A stretch of 36,602 bases of DNA from Maritimibacter sp. REDSEA-S28_B5. GTDB lineage: Bacteria > Pseudomonadota > Alphaproteobacteria > Rhodobacterales > Rhodobacteraceae. Both the position numbers and the translations under genes were made by a program. Location of the stretch: NCBI GenBank assembly GCA_001626765.1, contig LUOO01000113.1:1-36602 (forward strand), given 5' to 3'. Numbering within the stretch: position 1 is the first letter of the stretch; every line of letters begins with the position of its first letter. This document shows positions 1-7,023 of the stretch, in pieces. The notes beneath the pieces were generated by a model that was given only the letters and a program-made list of their open reading frames with translations, was not told the DNA's origin and did no database searches.

Positions 1-1
1 G

Positions 2-97
2 GCCGTCTTCGACGCGCCGCAACATGACTACACGAAACGCCTGATCGCGGCGACGCCGCGCATCCCGGCGGACTGGAGGACAACCCGACATGCGTGA
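2..97 (+). CDS. ABC transporter ATP-binding protein, C-terminal fragment
   Basis: Only the last 31 codons are in the window; the gene starts upstream. The visible tail contains VFDAPQHDYTKRLIAATPRI, which matches the C-terminal signature of peptide/nickel/oligopeptide ABC ATPases (family pattern: F-x-x-P-x-H-x-Y-T-x-x-L-x-x-x-x-P). These proteins power import of di- or oligopeptides or related solutes at the inner membrane. The stop codon lies inside the start of the next gene (the ATG at 90 precedes the TGA at 95), so the downstream aldehyde dehydrogenase is probably translationally coupled and may act on the imported substrate. The substrate cannot be told from this fragment. Confidence 0.7.
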   Translation, partial: AVFDAPQHDYTKRLIAATPRIPADWRTTRHA

Positions 98-1541
98 CCA
101 TCTCTGGTATGACGCCACCAAGGTCTTCATCGACGGCACATGGCGCGCGCCCGAGGGCGGCGGACAGCTCGACATCGAGGACCCCTCGACCGGCGCGGTG
201 ATCGGCTCGATTGCACGCGGAACGGCGGCGGACATCGACGCAGCGGTGGCGGCAGCGCAGGGCGCGTTGGACGGTGACTGGGGCCGGATGAGTGCGACCG
301 AACGGGGGCGCATCCTCACGAAGATCGGCGCGCTCGTCGCGATGCGGCTTGACGACCTCGCGATGATCGAGGCAACGGATGTGGGCAAGCCGCTCACCCA
401 GGCCCGCGCCGATGCCGTGGCGCTCGCCCGCTACATGGAGTTCTACGGCGGTGCCGCCGACAAGATCATGGGCGAGACGATCCCCTATCTCGACGGCTAC
501 ACCGTCTACACCCTGCGCGAACCGCACGGGGTGACCGGCCACATCGTGCCATGGAACTACCCGATGCAGATCATCGGGCGCTCGGTCGGAGCCGCCCTCG
601 CCATGGGCAACGCCTGCGTGCTCAAACCAGCCGAGGAAGCATGCCTCACCGCGCTCGCCTTCGTGGCGCTGGCCGAAGAGGCGGGGCTGCCCAGGGGGGC
701 GCTCAACGTCGTGCCCGGTCTGGGCGAAGAGGCGGGCACGGCCCTCTCCGGCCACCCCGGCGTCAACCACATCAGCTTCACCGGATCGGTGGGCGTCGGA
801 TCGCTCGTGCAGGCCGCTGCGGCCAGGAACGTGACTCCTGTCACGCTCGAGCTTGGCGGCAAGTCGCCCCAGATCGTGTTCGACGACGCCGACCTTGACG
901 CGGCGATCCCCTTCCTCGTCGGGGCCTGCATCCAGAACGCGGGCCAGACCTGCTCGGCCTCCTCCCGTGTGCTCATCCAGCGCCCGGTCTACGAAGAAGT
1001 CATCGAGCGCATGGCAGCCCGCTACGACGCGATGATCTCGGCCCCCGCAAAGCGCGACGCGAACCTGGGCCCGCTCATCTCGGCCAAGCAGAAGGACATC
1101 GTGACCGGCTACCTCGCGAAAGGCGCGGACTTGCGCGTGGCCGGCATGGGGTCCATCGCTGAGGACGCGCCCAATGGCGGCCACTACGTCCCCGCCACGC
1201 TCTTTGCCGACGTGTCCCCCGACCATCCGCTCGCGCAGGAGGAGATCTTCGGCCCCGTGCAGGTCGCCATCCCCTTCGACACCGAGGACGAGGCGGTGGC
1301 CATCGCGAATGGCACCGATTACGGCCTCGTGGCCTCGGTCTGGACAGGAAACGGCGCGCGGCAGATGCGGCTCGCCAAACGCATCCGCGCTGGACAGGTG
1401 TTTATCAACAACTACGGCGCGGGCGGCGGGGTCGAGCTTCCCTTCGGCGGCACCGGCAAATCCGGCCATGGCCGTGAAAAGGGCTTCGAGGCGCTCTATG
1501 GCTTCTCCACCTTGAAAACCATCGCTGCCAAACATGGATAA
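90..1541 (+). CDS. NAD(P)-dependent aldehyde dehydrogenase
   Basis: A 483-residue member of the aldehyde dehydrogenase superfamily, oxidising an aldehyde to the acid in the cytoplasm. Visible hallmarks are PWNYP (about 154-158), the cofactor-region FTGSVGVG (about 230-237), the general-base Glu254 in LELGGKSP, the catalytic Cys288 in NAGQTCSA, and EEIFGPV near the C-terminus. Length is normal for the family. The start overlaps the end of the upstream ABC ATPase gene by 8 nt, which implies co-transcription with a transporter. Substrate is not deducible; betaine-, amino- or aromatic-aldehyde dehydrogenases all share these motifs. The gene is followed by a hairpin repeat. Confidence 0.9.
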   Translation: MRDHLWYDATKVFIDGTWRAPEGGGQLDIEDPSTGAVIGSIARGTAADIDAAVAAAQGALDGDWGRMSATERGRILTKIGALVAMRLDDLAMIEATDVGKPLTQARADAVALARYMEFYGGAADKIMGETIPYLDGYTVYTLREPHGVTGHIVPWNYPMQIIGRSVGAALAMGNACVLKPAEEACLTALAFVALAEEAGLPRGALNVVPGLGEEAGTALSGHPGVNHISFTGSVGVGSLVQAAAARNVTPVTLELGGKSPQIVFDDADLDAAIPFLVGACIQNAGQTCSASSRVLIQRPVYEEVIERMAARYDAMISAPAKRDANLGPLISAKQKDIVTGYLAKGADLRVAGMGSIAEDAPNGGHYVPATLFADVSPDHPLAQEEIFGPVQVAIPFDTEDEAVAIANGTDYGLVASVWTGNGARQMRLAKRIRAGQVFINNYGAGGGVELPFGGTGKSGHGREKGFEALYGFSTLKTIAAKHG

Positions 1542-1554
1542 GCAAGGGTCCCCC

Positions 1555-1649
1555 CTTCTCTGGTTCATAAATATCCCGGAGGGGGGGGTGGGGGGAGGCA
1601 GCGCCTCACCCCAATCGGTCGTCCCAAGCGCCAGCTTGGGGCGAAACCA
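1555..1649 (+). repeat. Hairpin repeat, copy 1 (upstream of ycaQ-like gene)
   Basis: Begins with a 23-nt block, 1555-1577, that matches 17306-17328 at 22 of 23 positions. It continues with a G-run, a short hairpin GAGGC-AGC-GCCTC (1595-1607), and a second hairpin CCCAAGC-GCCA-GCTTGGG (1623-1640) followed by GAAACC. Copy 3 at 13640-13730 has the same two-hairpin layout and GCGAAACC tail but different stem sequences. The ATG of the next gene lies 2 nt after the tail. Confidence 0.7.
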
Positions 1650-2742
1650 ATGACCCACCTCACCAACCGCGACGCCCGCAAACTCTGGCTGCACCAGAAC
1701 GGTCTGCTCGCCGCGCCGACGCGCGCGCCGGATGTCATGGCGATCATCCGCGACCTCGGGTTCTTACAGATCGACACGATCCGCAACGTGGTGCGCGCGC
1801 AGGACCATATCCTGTGGTCGCGCAGCCAGACCTACCGCGAGGGCGCGGTCTGGAGGCACCTCGCGAGCCGCCACCTCTTCGAACATTTCACCCACGACGC
1901 CTCGCTCATCCCGCGCGAGACGCTGCCCCATTGGCAGCGCCGGTTCCGCGACCTCGGGCGGCGCACGGCCAATGCCGATTGGTATCGCTCGGGCCTCGGC
2001 CAGCACGAGATCGAGGCCATACGTGACCGTATAGAACGAGAAGGCGCGCTCTCGACCCATGCCTTCGACACCAAGGCTGCGAGCCGCGAGATGTGGGCGC
2101 GCCCGCCGCACAAGAAGGCGCTCGATCAGATGTGGTATGCAGGCACGCTGGCCACCTGCCACCGGGACAATTTCGTGAAATACTACGATCTGGGCAGCCG
2201 CGTGCTGGGCGAGGTGAACCACGACGCCGACCCCGCACCGCAGGCCCGCGCGCTCCACGCCGCCGCGATGCGCCATTTGGGGATCGCGACGCCCTCGGAG
2301 ATCTACAAGTTCTGGGCCGCCACCTCGCCCGCCGAGGTGAAGGACTGGATCGCCAGTGCCGACCTCGTCCCCGTCACGCTGGACACCGCCCAGGGCACGA
2401 CCCACCGCGCCCTCGCCACGCCCGAGGCGCTCGCGGCCCTGCCCGATCTGCCCGACCCCGTGGGGCGTCTGCGCATCGTGAACCCCTTCGACCCGGCCTT
2501 TCGCGACCGGACCCGCACCGAACGCCTCTTTGGCTTTTATTACCGCAACGAGATGTTCGTGCCTCAGGCCCAGCGCGTCCACGGCTACTATGTCTACCCG
2601 CTCCTCGACGGGCTCGACTTCGTCGGGCGAACCCGACGCGCGCTGGGGCAAGGGGCGGATCGCCCGTCTCGACTCCGAGCTTGCCCGCTTCGCGCGGTTG
2701 GGTGGCCTTGGCCATGTTACATGGACTTGCTCCCGCCCCTGA
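1650..2742 (+). pseudogene. YcaQ/AlkX-type HTH_42 DNA glycosylase gene, frameshifted by internal deletion
   Basis: Residues 1-325 read as a winged-helix (HTH_42) DNA glycosylase of the YcaQ/AlkX group, which removes alkylated or cross-linked bases. The family's catalytic Q-x-D motif is present as Gln40-Ile41-Asp42 in LGFLQIDTIR, followed by RAQDHILWSR. After YYVYPLLDGLDFVGR (about 2628) the frame loses all similarity and would run on to 2807 inside the next gene. The correct C-terminus resumes in the next frame as ARWGKGRIARLDSELARF and stops at 2742. By family memory about 20 residues that normally follow VGR are missing between the two parts, so this is a small out-of-frame deletion rather than a single-base error. 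The junction lies in a perfect hairpin (2621-2638). The start has no clear ribosome binding site and follows hairpin repeat copy 1. The product may be truncated or inactive. Confidence 0.75.
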
Positions 2743-2803
2743 TTGCGCTCAGTCTCGCCCAAACGAGATCGGGAAACGGTCGCGGGATGATCGGGAGGAA
2801 ACC

Positions 2804-3532
2804 ATGAGACTTGCAGGCAGGACGGCGATCGTCACCGGGGGTGGCTCGGGCTTTGGCGCAGGAATCGCGCGGAAATTCGCATCCGAGGGCGCGACGGTCT
2901 GGGTGGCAGACATCAACCTGGACGCCGCACGGGCCATTGCACAAGAGATCGACGGCAAAGCGGTCGCCGTCGATGTGGCCAGAAACGACAGCGTGGCCGC
3001 GATGGTCAGCCAGACCGGCCCTGTTGACATCCTCGTCAACAACGCGGGCATCACCCATCTGCCCAAGCCCATGGAAGAAGTGGACGAGGACGAGTTTGAC
3101 CGGGTGCTCGCGGTCAATGCCAAGTCCGTCTACCTCACCGCCCGCCACATGGTGCCGCTGATGAAGGCCGCCGGGCGTGGCGCGATCCTCAACGTCGCCT
3201 CCACCGCCGGGATCAGCCCGCGCGCGAACCTCAACTGGTATAACGCCTCGAAGGGTTGGATGATCACGGCCACCCAGACCATGGCGGTCGAACTTGCCCC
3301 CTTCGGCATCCGCGTGAACGCGCTGGCCCCGGTGGCGGGCGAGACGCCGCTCCTCGCCAGTTTTATGGGCGAGGACACGCCCGAAATGCGGGCGAAGTTC
3401 CTCTCGACCATCCCGATCGGACGCTTCTCGACGCCCGAGGACATGGGCAATGCCGCCTGTTTCCTCTGTTCGGACGAGGCCTCGATGGTCACCGGCGTGG
3501 CGCTGCCTGTCGACGGTGGGCGCGTGATCTGA
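2804..3532 (+). CDS. SDR family NAD(P)-dependent oxidoreductase
   Basis: A 242-residue classical short-chain dehydrogenase/reductase, acting in the cytoplasm on a hydroxyl/keto substrate. Near the N-terminus it shows the nucleotide-binding TGGGSGFGAGIA, then DILVNNAG, and the catalytic Ser plus Tyr-x-x-x-Lys in NVASTAGIS and YNASKGW. The C-terminal PVDGGRVI is typical of FabG-like enzymes. The ATG at 2804 is preceded by GGGAGGA at good spacing; upstream in-frame codons belong to another reading of the ycaQ-like gene. It lies next to a P1-family hydrolase and aldehyde dehydrogenases, suggesting a small-molecule degradation cluster. Substrate is unknown. Confidence 0.88.
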   Translation: MRLAGRTAIVTGGGSGFGAGIARKFASEGATVWVADINLDAARAIAQEIDGKAVAVDVARNDSVAAMVSQTGPVDILVNNAGITHLPKPMEEVDEDEFDRVLAVNAKSVYLTARHMVPLMKAAGRGAILNVASTAGISPRANLNWYNASKGWMITATQTMAVELAPFGIRVNALAPVAGETPLLASFMGEDTPEMRAKFLSTIPIGRFSTPEDMGNAACFLCSDEASMVTGVALPVDGGRVI

Positions 3533-3554
3533 GCCGTCGGATCTGCTTATGTCT

Positions 3555-3571
3555 TGGAAAGATGAAAGGGG
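3555..3571 (+). repeat. 17-nt repeat TGGAAAGATGAAAGGGG, copy A
   Basis: Identical over 17 nt to 29675-29691; both copies are preceded by a T-rich stretch. This copy contains the purine-rich AAAGGGG that serves as the likely ribosome binding site of the P1-family hydrolase starting at 3576. Confidence 0.55.
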
Positions 3572-3575
3572 CGCG

Positions 3576-4580
3576 ATGCGACCGGGACCCAGAAACCTGA
3601 TCACCGACGTGGCAGGCCTGCGCGTGGGCAATGCCCAGAACAAGCGGATCAAGACCGGGACCACGGTGCTGGTCGGCGATGCGCCCTTCGTCGCGGGCGT
3701 CCATGTCATGGGCGGCGCGCCGGGCACGCGGGAGACGGATCTGCTCGCGCCCGACAAGACGGTGCAGGAGGTCGATGCGCTGGTGCTCTCGGGTGGCTCG
3801 GCCTTTGGCCTCGATGCGGCCTCGGGCGTGGCCGATGCGCTGCGCGCGCTGGGGCGCGGGTTCCGGGTCGGCCCGGTGAACGTGCCCATCGTGCCCGGCG
3901 CGATCCTCTTTGACCTCATCAACGGCGGCGACAAGGACTGGAGCGAAAACCCCTACAAGGCAATGGGGCGCGCGGCGCTCGCCGATGCCTCGGAGGTCTT
4001 CGATCTGGGCACCGTGGGCGCGGGCACCGGCGCGCTCACGGCCACGGTGAAGGGCGGGCTTGGCTCGGCCTCCGTCGTGCTCGACAGCGGGATCACCGTG
4101 GGCGCGCTCGTCGCAGTGAACCCTGTGGGCGGCGTTTCCGGCCCCGAGGGCCAGTTCTGGGCAAGCCCGTGGGAAATGGACGGCGAGTTCGGCGGGCGCG
4201 GCCCGGTGACCGGCTTTGACCCGCGCGTGACCCCGATCACCAAGCTCACCGCGCGCGACACCGCGGGCGCGGCGACCACCATCGCCATCGTGGCCACGGA
4301 CGCCGCGCTCACGCAGGCCCAGGCCACGCGCATGGCGGTCGCCGCCCATGACGGCATGGCGCGCGCGATCCACCCGAGCCATACGCCCCATGACGGCGAT
4401 CTCGTTTTTGCCGCCGCCACGGGTGCGCGCCCGATGCACACGCCCGAGGTCGACATGCTCATGATCGGCCACGCCGCCGCCTCCTGCCTCGCCCGCGCCA
4501 TCGCACGGGGCGTGTTCCATGCCACGCCCGCACCCGACGACCTGATGCCCTGCTGGACGCAGGCCTTCGGCACGGATTGA
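3576..4580 (+). CDS. P1 family peptidase (DmpA/NylC-like self-processing amidohydrolase)
   Basis: A 334-residue member of the P1/S58 family (L-aminopeptidase D-Ala-esterase DmpA, nylon oligomer hydrolase NylC). These are Ntn-type amidases that cut themselves to expose an N-terminal Ser or Thr. Visible family blocks are SGGSAFGLDAASGV (about 72-85), KGGLGSAS (159-166), ITVGALVAVNPVGGV, and the processing segment around residues 229-245. There TTIAIVATDAAL marks Thr234 as the expected nucleophile; the residue before it is Ala233, where NylC-type proteins as I recall have Asn. The start at 3576 is preferred over the in-frame ATG at 3549 because AAAGGGG precedes it; that motif is part of a dispersed 17-nt repeat. 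Substrate may be a beta-amino or D-amino peptide or another amide; not deducible. Confidence 0.85.
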   Translation: MRPGPRNLITDVAGLRVGNAQNKRIKTGTTVLVGDAPFVAGVHVMGGAPGTRETDLLAPDKTVQEVDALVLSGGSAFGLDAASGVADALRALGRGFRVGPVNVPIVPGAILFDLINGGDKDWSENPYKAMGRAALADASEVFDLGTVGAGTGALTATVKGGLGSASVVLDSGITVGALVAVNPVGGVSGPEGQFWASPWEMDGEFGGRGPVTGFDPRVTPITKLTARDTAGAATTIAIVATDAALTQAQATRMAVAAHDGMARAIHPSHTPHDGDLVFAAATGARPMHTPEVDMLMIGHAAASCLARAIARGVFHATPAPDDLMPCWTQAFGTD

Positions 4581-4634
4581 CGCGAGGCAACCCGGCCCCC
4601 TAACGTCATCCCCATCATTCAAAGGAGGCATACC

Positions 4635-5192
4635 GTGACACGCTTTTCCCTCGCCCTTCCCGCCGCTCTCGCCCTTATTGCCGCGCCCGCCCTCGCCGAC
4701 GACGTGACCGATACGCTCGCCTCAGCGCTCGAAGCCTATGAGGCAGGCGACATCGCCTATGCGATGGAGGAACTCGACTACGCCAAGACGCTGCTCGCCG
4801 CCCTCAAGACCGAAGCCCTTTCGAAATACCTGCCCGAAGCCCCGCCCGGATGGACCCTCACCGTGAACGAGGACGCCAACGCCGGCATGGCCATGTTCGG
4901 CGGCGGCACGGGGACCGAGGGCGCATACAGCAACGGCACCGATAGCGTGACGATCACGCTCATGGCCGACAACCCGATGGTCACCGCCTTTGGCGGGATG
5001 CTCGCCAATGCCGCCGTCATGGGCAACAAGGTCGAGCGCGTCGGACGGCAGAAATTCATGATCCAGGACGGCGAGATGACGGCCCTCGTCGACAACCGTA
5101 TCCTCGTTCAGGCCGATGGCGCCGCGCCCGAGGTGATGATTCCGCTGCTCGAAGCCATCGACTACAAGGCGCTCGAGGACTTCGGCGGCTGA
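4635..5192 (+). CDS. Exported hypothetical protein
   Basis: A 185-residue protein with a clear Sec signal peptide (hydrophobic core about 5-19, cleavage after ALA at about 21). The mature part begins with an Ala/Glu-rich helix (about 22-65) resembling a helical-repeat segment, then a mixed domain with PPGWTLTVNEDANAGMAMFGGG and a C-terminal half in which QKFMIQDGEMTALVDNRILVQ may form a beta sheet. I do not recognise a named family, although it looks like conserved alphaproteobacterial periplasmic proteins of unknown function. The GTG start is supported by a near-consensus AAAGGAGG seven bases upstream. It stands alone between the P1 hydrolase and gabD. Confidence 0.75.
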   Translation: MTRFSLALPAALALIAAPALADDVTDTLASALEAYEAGDIAYAMEELDYAKTLLAALKTEALSKYLPEAPPGWTLTVNEDANAGMAMFGGGTGTEGAYSNGTDSVTITLMADNPMVTAFGGMLANAAVMGNKVERVGRQKFMIQDGEMTALVDNRILVQADGAAPEVMIPLLEAIDYKALEDFGG

Positions 5193-5223
5193 GGAACACC
5201 GACCGGACGCCACGCGTTCACAA

Positions 5224-5245
5224 TGGTCCCGCGGTCGCGGGACCA
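5224..5245 (+). other. Perfect hairpin in gabD leader
   Basis: A 9-bp perfect stem (TGGTCCCGC / GCGGGACCA) closing a GGTC loop. It lies immediately before the GGAAAG that is the ribosome binding candidate of gabD and has no T-tract. It resembles the second hairpin of the dispersed repeats in position and form, but not in sequence. Confidence 0.5.
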
Positions 5246-5256
5246 ACCCCGGAAAG

Positions 5257-6747
5257 ATGGACTTGCCTATGCCCCGTGACACCACCGACCTCGCCTCGAT
5301 GCTCAACGATCCTTCGCTCCTCGCGACCAAAGCCTATGTGGCGGGCGAATGGATCGATGCCGACAGCGGCAAGACCTTTGATGTCACGAACCCGGCGCGG
5401 GGCGACGTGATCTGCGCCGTGCCCGACCTTGGCCGGGCCGAGACCGCCCGCGCCATCGAGGGCGCCGAAGCCGCGATGAGGGACTGGCAGAAACGGTCCG
5501 CGAAGGAGCGCGCCAATGTGCTGCGCAAGTGGTTCGACCTCATGATGGAGAACCAGGACGACCTCGGCACCATCCTCTCGGCCGAAATGGGCAAGGCGCT
5601 GACCGAGGCGAAGGGCGAGATCGCCTATGGCGCGAGCTTCATCGAATGGTTCGCGGAAGAGGCCAAGCGCATCTACGGCGAGACGATCCCGGGCCATCAG
5701 GCCGACAAGCGCCTCATGGTGATCCGCCAGCCCATCGGCGTCGCCGCCTCGATCACGCCGTGGAATTTCCCCAACGCGATGATCACCCGTAAATGCGGGC
5801 CCGCACTCGCCGCGGGCTGCGGCTTCGTCGCGAAACCGGCCGGGGAGACGCCGCTCTCGGGGCTGGCCATCGCGGTGCTCGCCGAACGCGCGGGCCTGCC
5901 CGGCGGGCTCTTTTCGGTCGTAACCTCGTCGTCCTCCTCGGACATCGGCAAGGAGTTCTGCGAAAACCCCACTGTGCGCAAACTCACCTTCACCGGCTCG
6001 ACCGAGGTGGGGCGGATCCTGCTCGCCCAGGCCGCCGAACAGGTGATGAAATGCTCGATGGAGCTGGGCGGCAACGCGCCCTTCATCGTCTTTGACGACG
6101 CCGACCTCGACGCCGCCGTCGAAGGCGCCATCGCCTGCAAGTTCCGCAACAACGGCCAGACCTGCGTCTGCGCGAACCGCATCTATGTGCAGGACGGTGT
6201 CTACGACGCCTTTGCCGAGAAATTCGCCGCCGCCGTGGCAAAACTCAAGGTGGGCGACGGCCTCTCCGAAGGCACCGACCTCGGCCCACTCATCACGAAA
6301 AAAGCAGTCGACAAGGTCGAGGAACACCAGAAGGACGCCGTCTCGAAGGGCGGCGAAATCATCCTCGGCGGCAAGCCGCACGATCTGGGCGGGCTCTTCT
6401 ACGAGCCGACCATCGTCAAGAACGCGACGCAGGACATGGCCTGCGCCACCGAGGAAACCTTCGGCCCTTTCGCGCCGCTCTTCCGCTTCACCGACGAGGA
6501 CGACGTAATCCACAAGGCCAACGACACGATCTTCGGCCTCGCCTCCTATTTCTACGCGCGTGACCTCAGCCGCGTCTACAAGGTGGCCGAGGCGCTGGAA
6601 TACGGCATTGTCGGCGTGAATACCGGCCTCATCTCGACCGAGGTCGCGCCGTTCGGCGGCGTCAAGCAATCGGGCCTCGGCCGCGAAGGCTCGCGCCACG
6701 GGATCGAGGATTACCTCGAGATGAAATACATCTGCATGTCGATCTGA
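5257..6747 (+). CDS. gabD: NAD-dependent succinate-semialdehyde dehydrogenase
   Basis: A 496-residue aldehyde dehydrogenase most like GabD, which oxidises succinate semialdehyde to succinate at the end of the GABA pathway. Visible motifs are TPWNFP (168-173), KPAGETPLS (193-201), FTGSTEVG (245-252), Glu269 in MELGGNAPF, catalytic Cys303 in NNGQTCVCANR, and the C-terminal GGVKQSGLGREGS, which is typical of GabD. The Cys-x-Cys at the active site (303 and 305) is also seen in GabD-type enzymes. An alternative start at 5269 (MPRDTTD) has better spacing to GGAAAG and may be the real one. It is a separate unit with its own leader hairpin and a likely downstream terminator. Confidence 0.85.
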   Translation: MDLPMPRDTTDLASMLNDPSLLATKAYVAGEWIDADSGKTFDVTNPARGDVICAVPDLGRAETARAIEGAEAAMRDWQKRSAKERANVLRKWFDLMMENQDDLGTILSAEMGKALTEAKGEIAYGASFIEWFAEEAKRIYGETIPGHQADKRLMVIRQPIGVAASITPWNFPNAMITRKCGPALAAGCGFVAKPAGETPLSGLAIAVLAERAGLPGGLFSVVTSSSSSDIGKEFCENPTVRKLTFTGSTEVGRILLAQAAEQVMKCSMELGGNAPFIVFDDADLDAAVEGAIACKFRNNGQTCVCANRIYVQDGVYDAFAEKFAAAVAKLKVGDGLSEGTDLGPLITKKAVDKVEEHQKDAVSKGGEIILGGKPHDLGGLFYEPTIVKNATQDMACATEETFGPFAPLFRFTDEDDVIHKANDTIFGLASYFYARDLSRVYKVAEALEYGIVGVNTGLISTEVAPFGGVKQSGLGREGSRHGIEDYLEMKYICMSI

Positions 6748-6774
6748 CCGGCAGGCTGCGAAGACGCCTCCCCC

Positions 6775-6908
6775 CTTCACTGCTTCCCGCATACTTCGGG
6801 GAGCGCGAGGGGTAGAACCCCTCGCCCCCGCAGGCTCCAGCCGCGCAACCTCCCCACCCGCGCCGGACCGCGTCACAGGCCCACCGCGACGTCCCGCCGA
6901 AGGCGGGG
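6775..6908 (+). repeat. Hairpin repeat, copy 2 (downstream of gabD)
   Basis: Starts with CTTCACTGCTTCCC, identical over 14 nt to copy 3 at 13640. It contains a perfect hairpin GCGAGGGG-TAGAA-CCCCTCGC (6805-6825) and a later CCCGCC-GAA-GGCGGG hairpin. The layout matches the other copies: a shared head followed by two hairpins of variable sequence. The right edge is not well defined. Confidence 0.55.
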
Positions 6909-6923
6909 CGGCGCAAATCCTGC

Positions 6924-6947
6924 GCGTGCGCCAGCACGCCCCTTTTT
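6924..6947 (+). terminator. Probable terminator of gabD
   Basis: Stem GCGTGC / GCACGC with a GCCA loop (6924-6939), then CCC and a run of five T. It lies 177 bases after the gabD stop and 77 bases before the next start, so it could also end transcription entering from the repeat region. Confidence 0.5.
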
Positions 6948-7023
6948 ACAAATCCTTCACCGGAGCGTCACACCCCGGTCGCAGCCCGGCGCTTCCCTCC
7001 CGCATCCGACAAGAGAGGGACCC

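Noticed and set aside
2093..2803. Upstream in-frame extension of the SDR
   Set aside because: It is the ycaQ-like gene in another frame; the SDR has its own ribosome binding site at 2804.
5218..6876. Long open frame on the minus strand opposite gabD
   Set aside because: It is the mirror of gabD codon bias, rich in Arg, Gly, His and Asp with no family motif. The plus-strand protein is fully explained.
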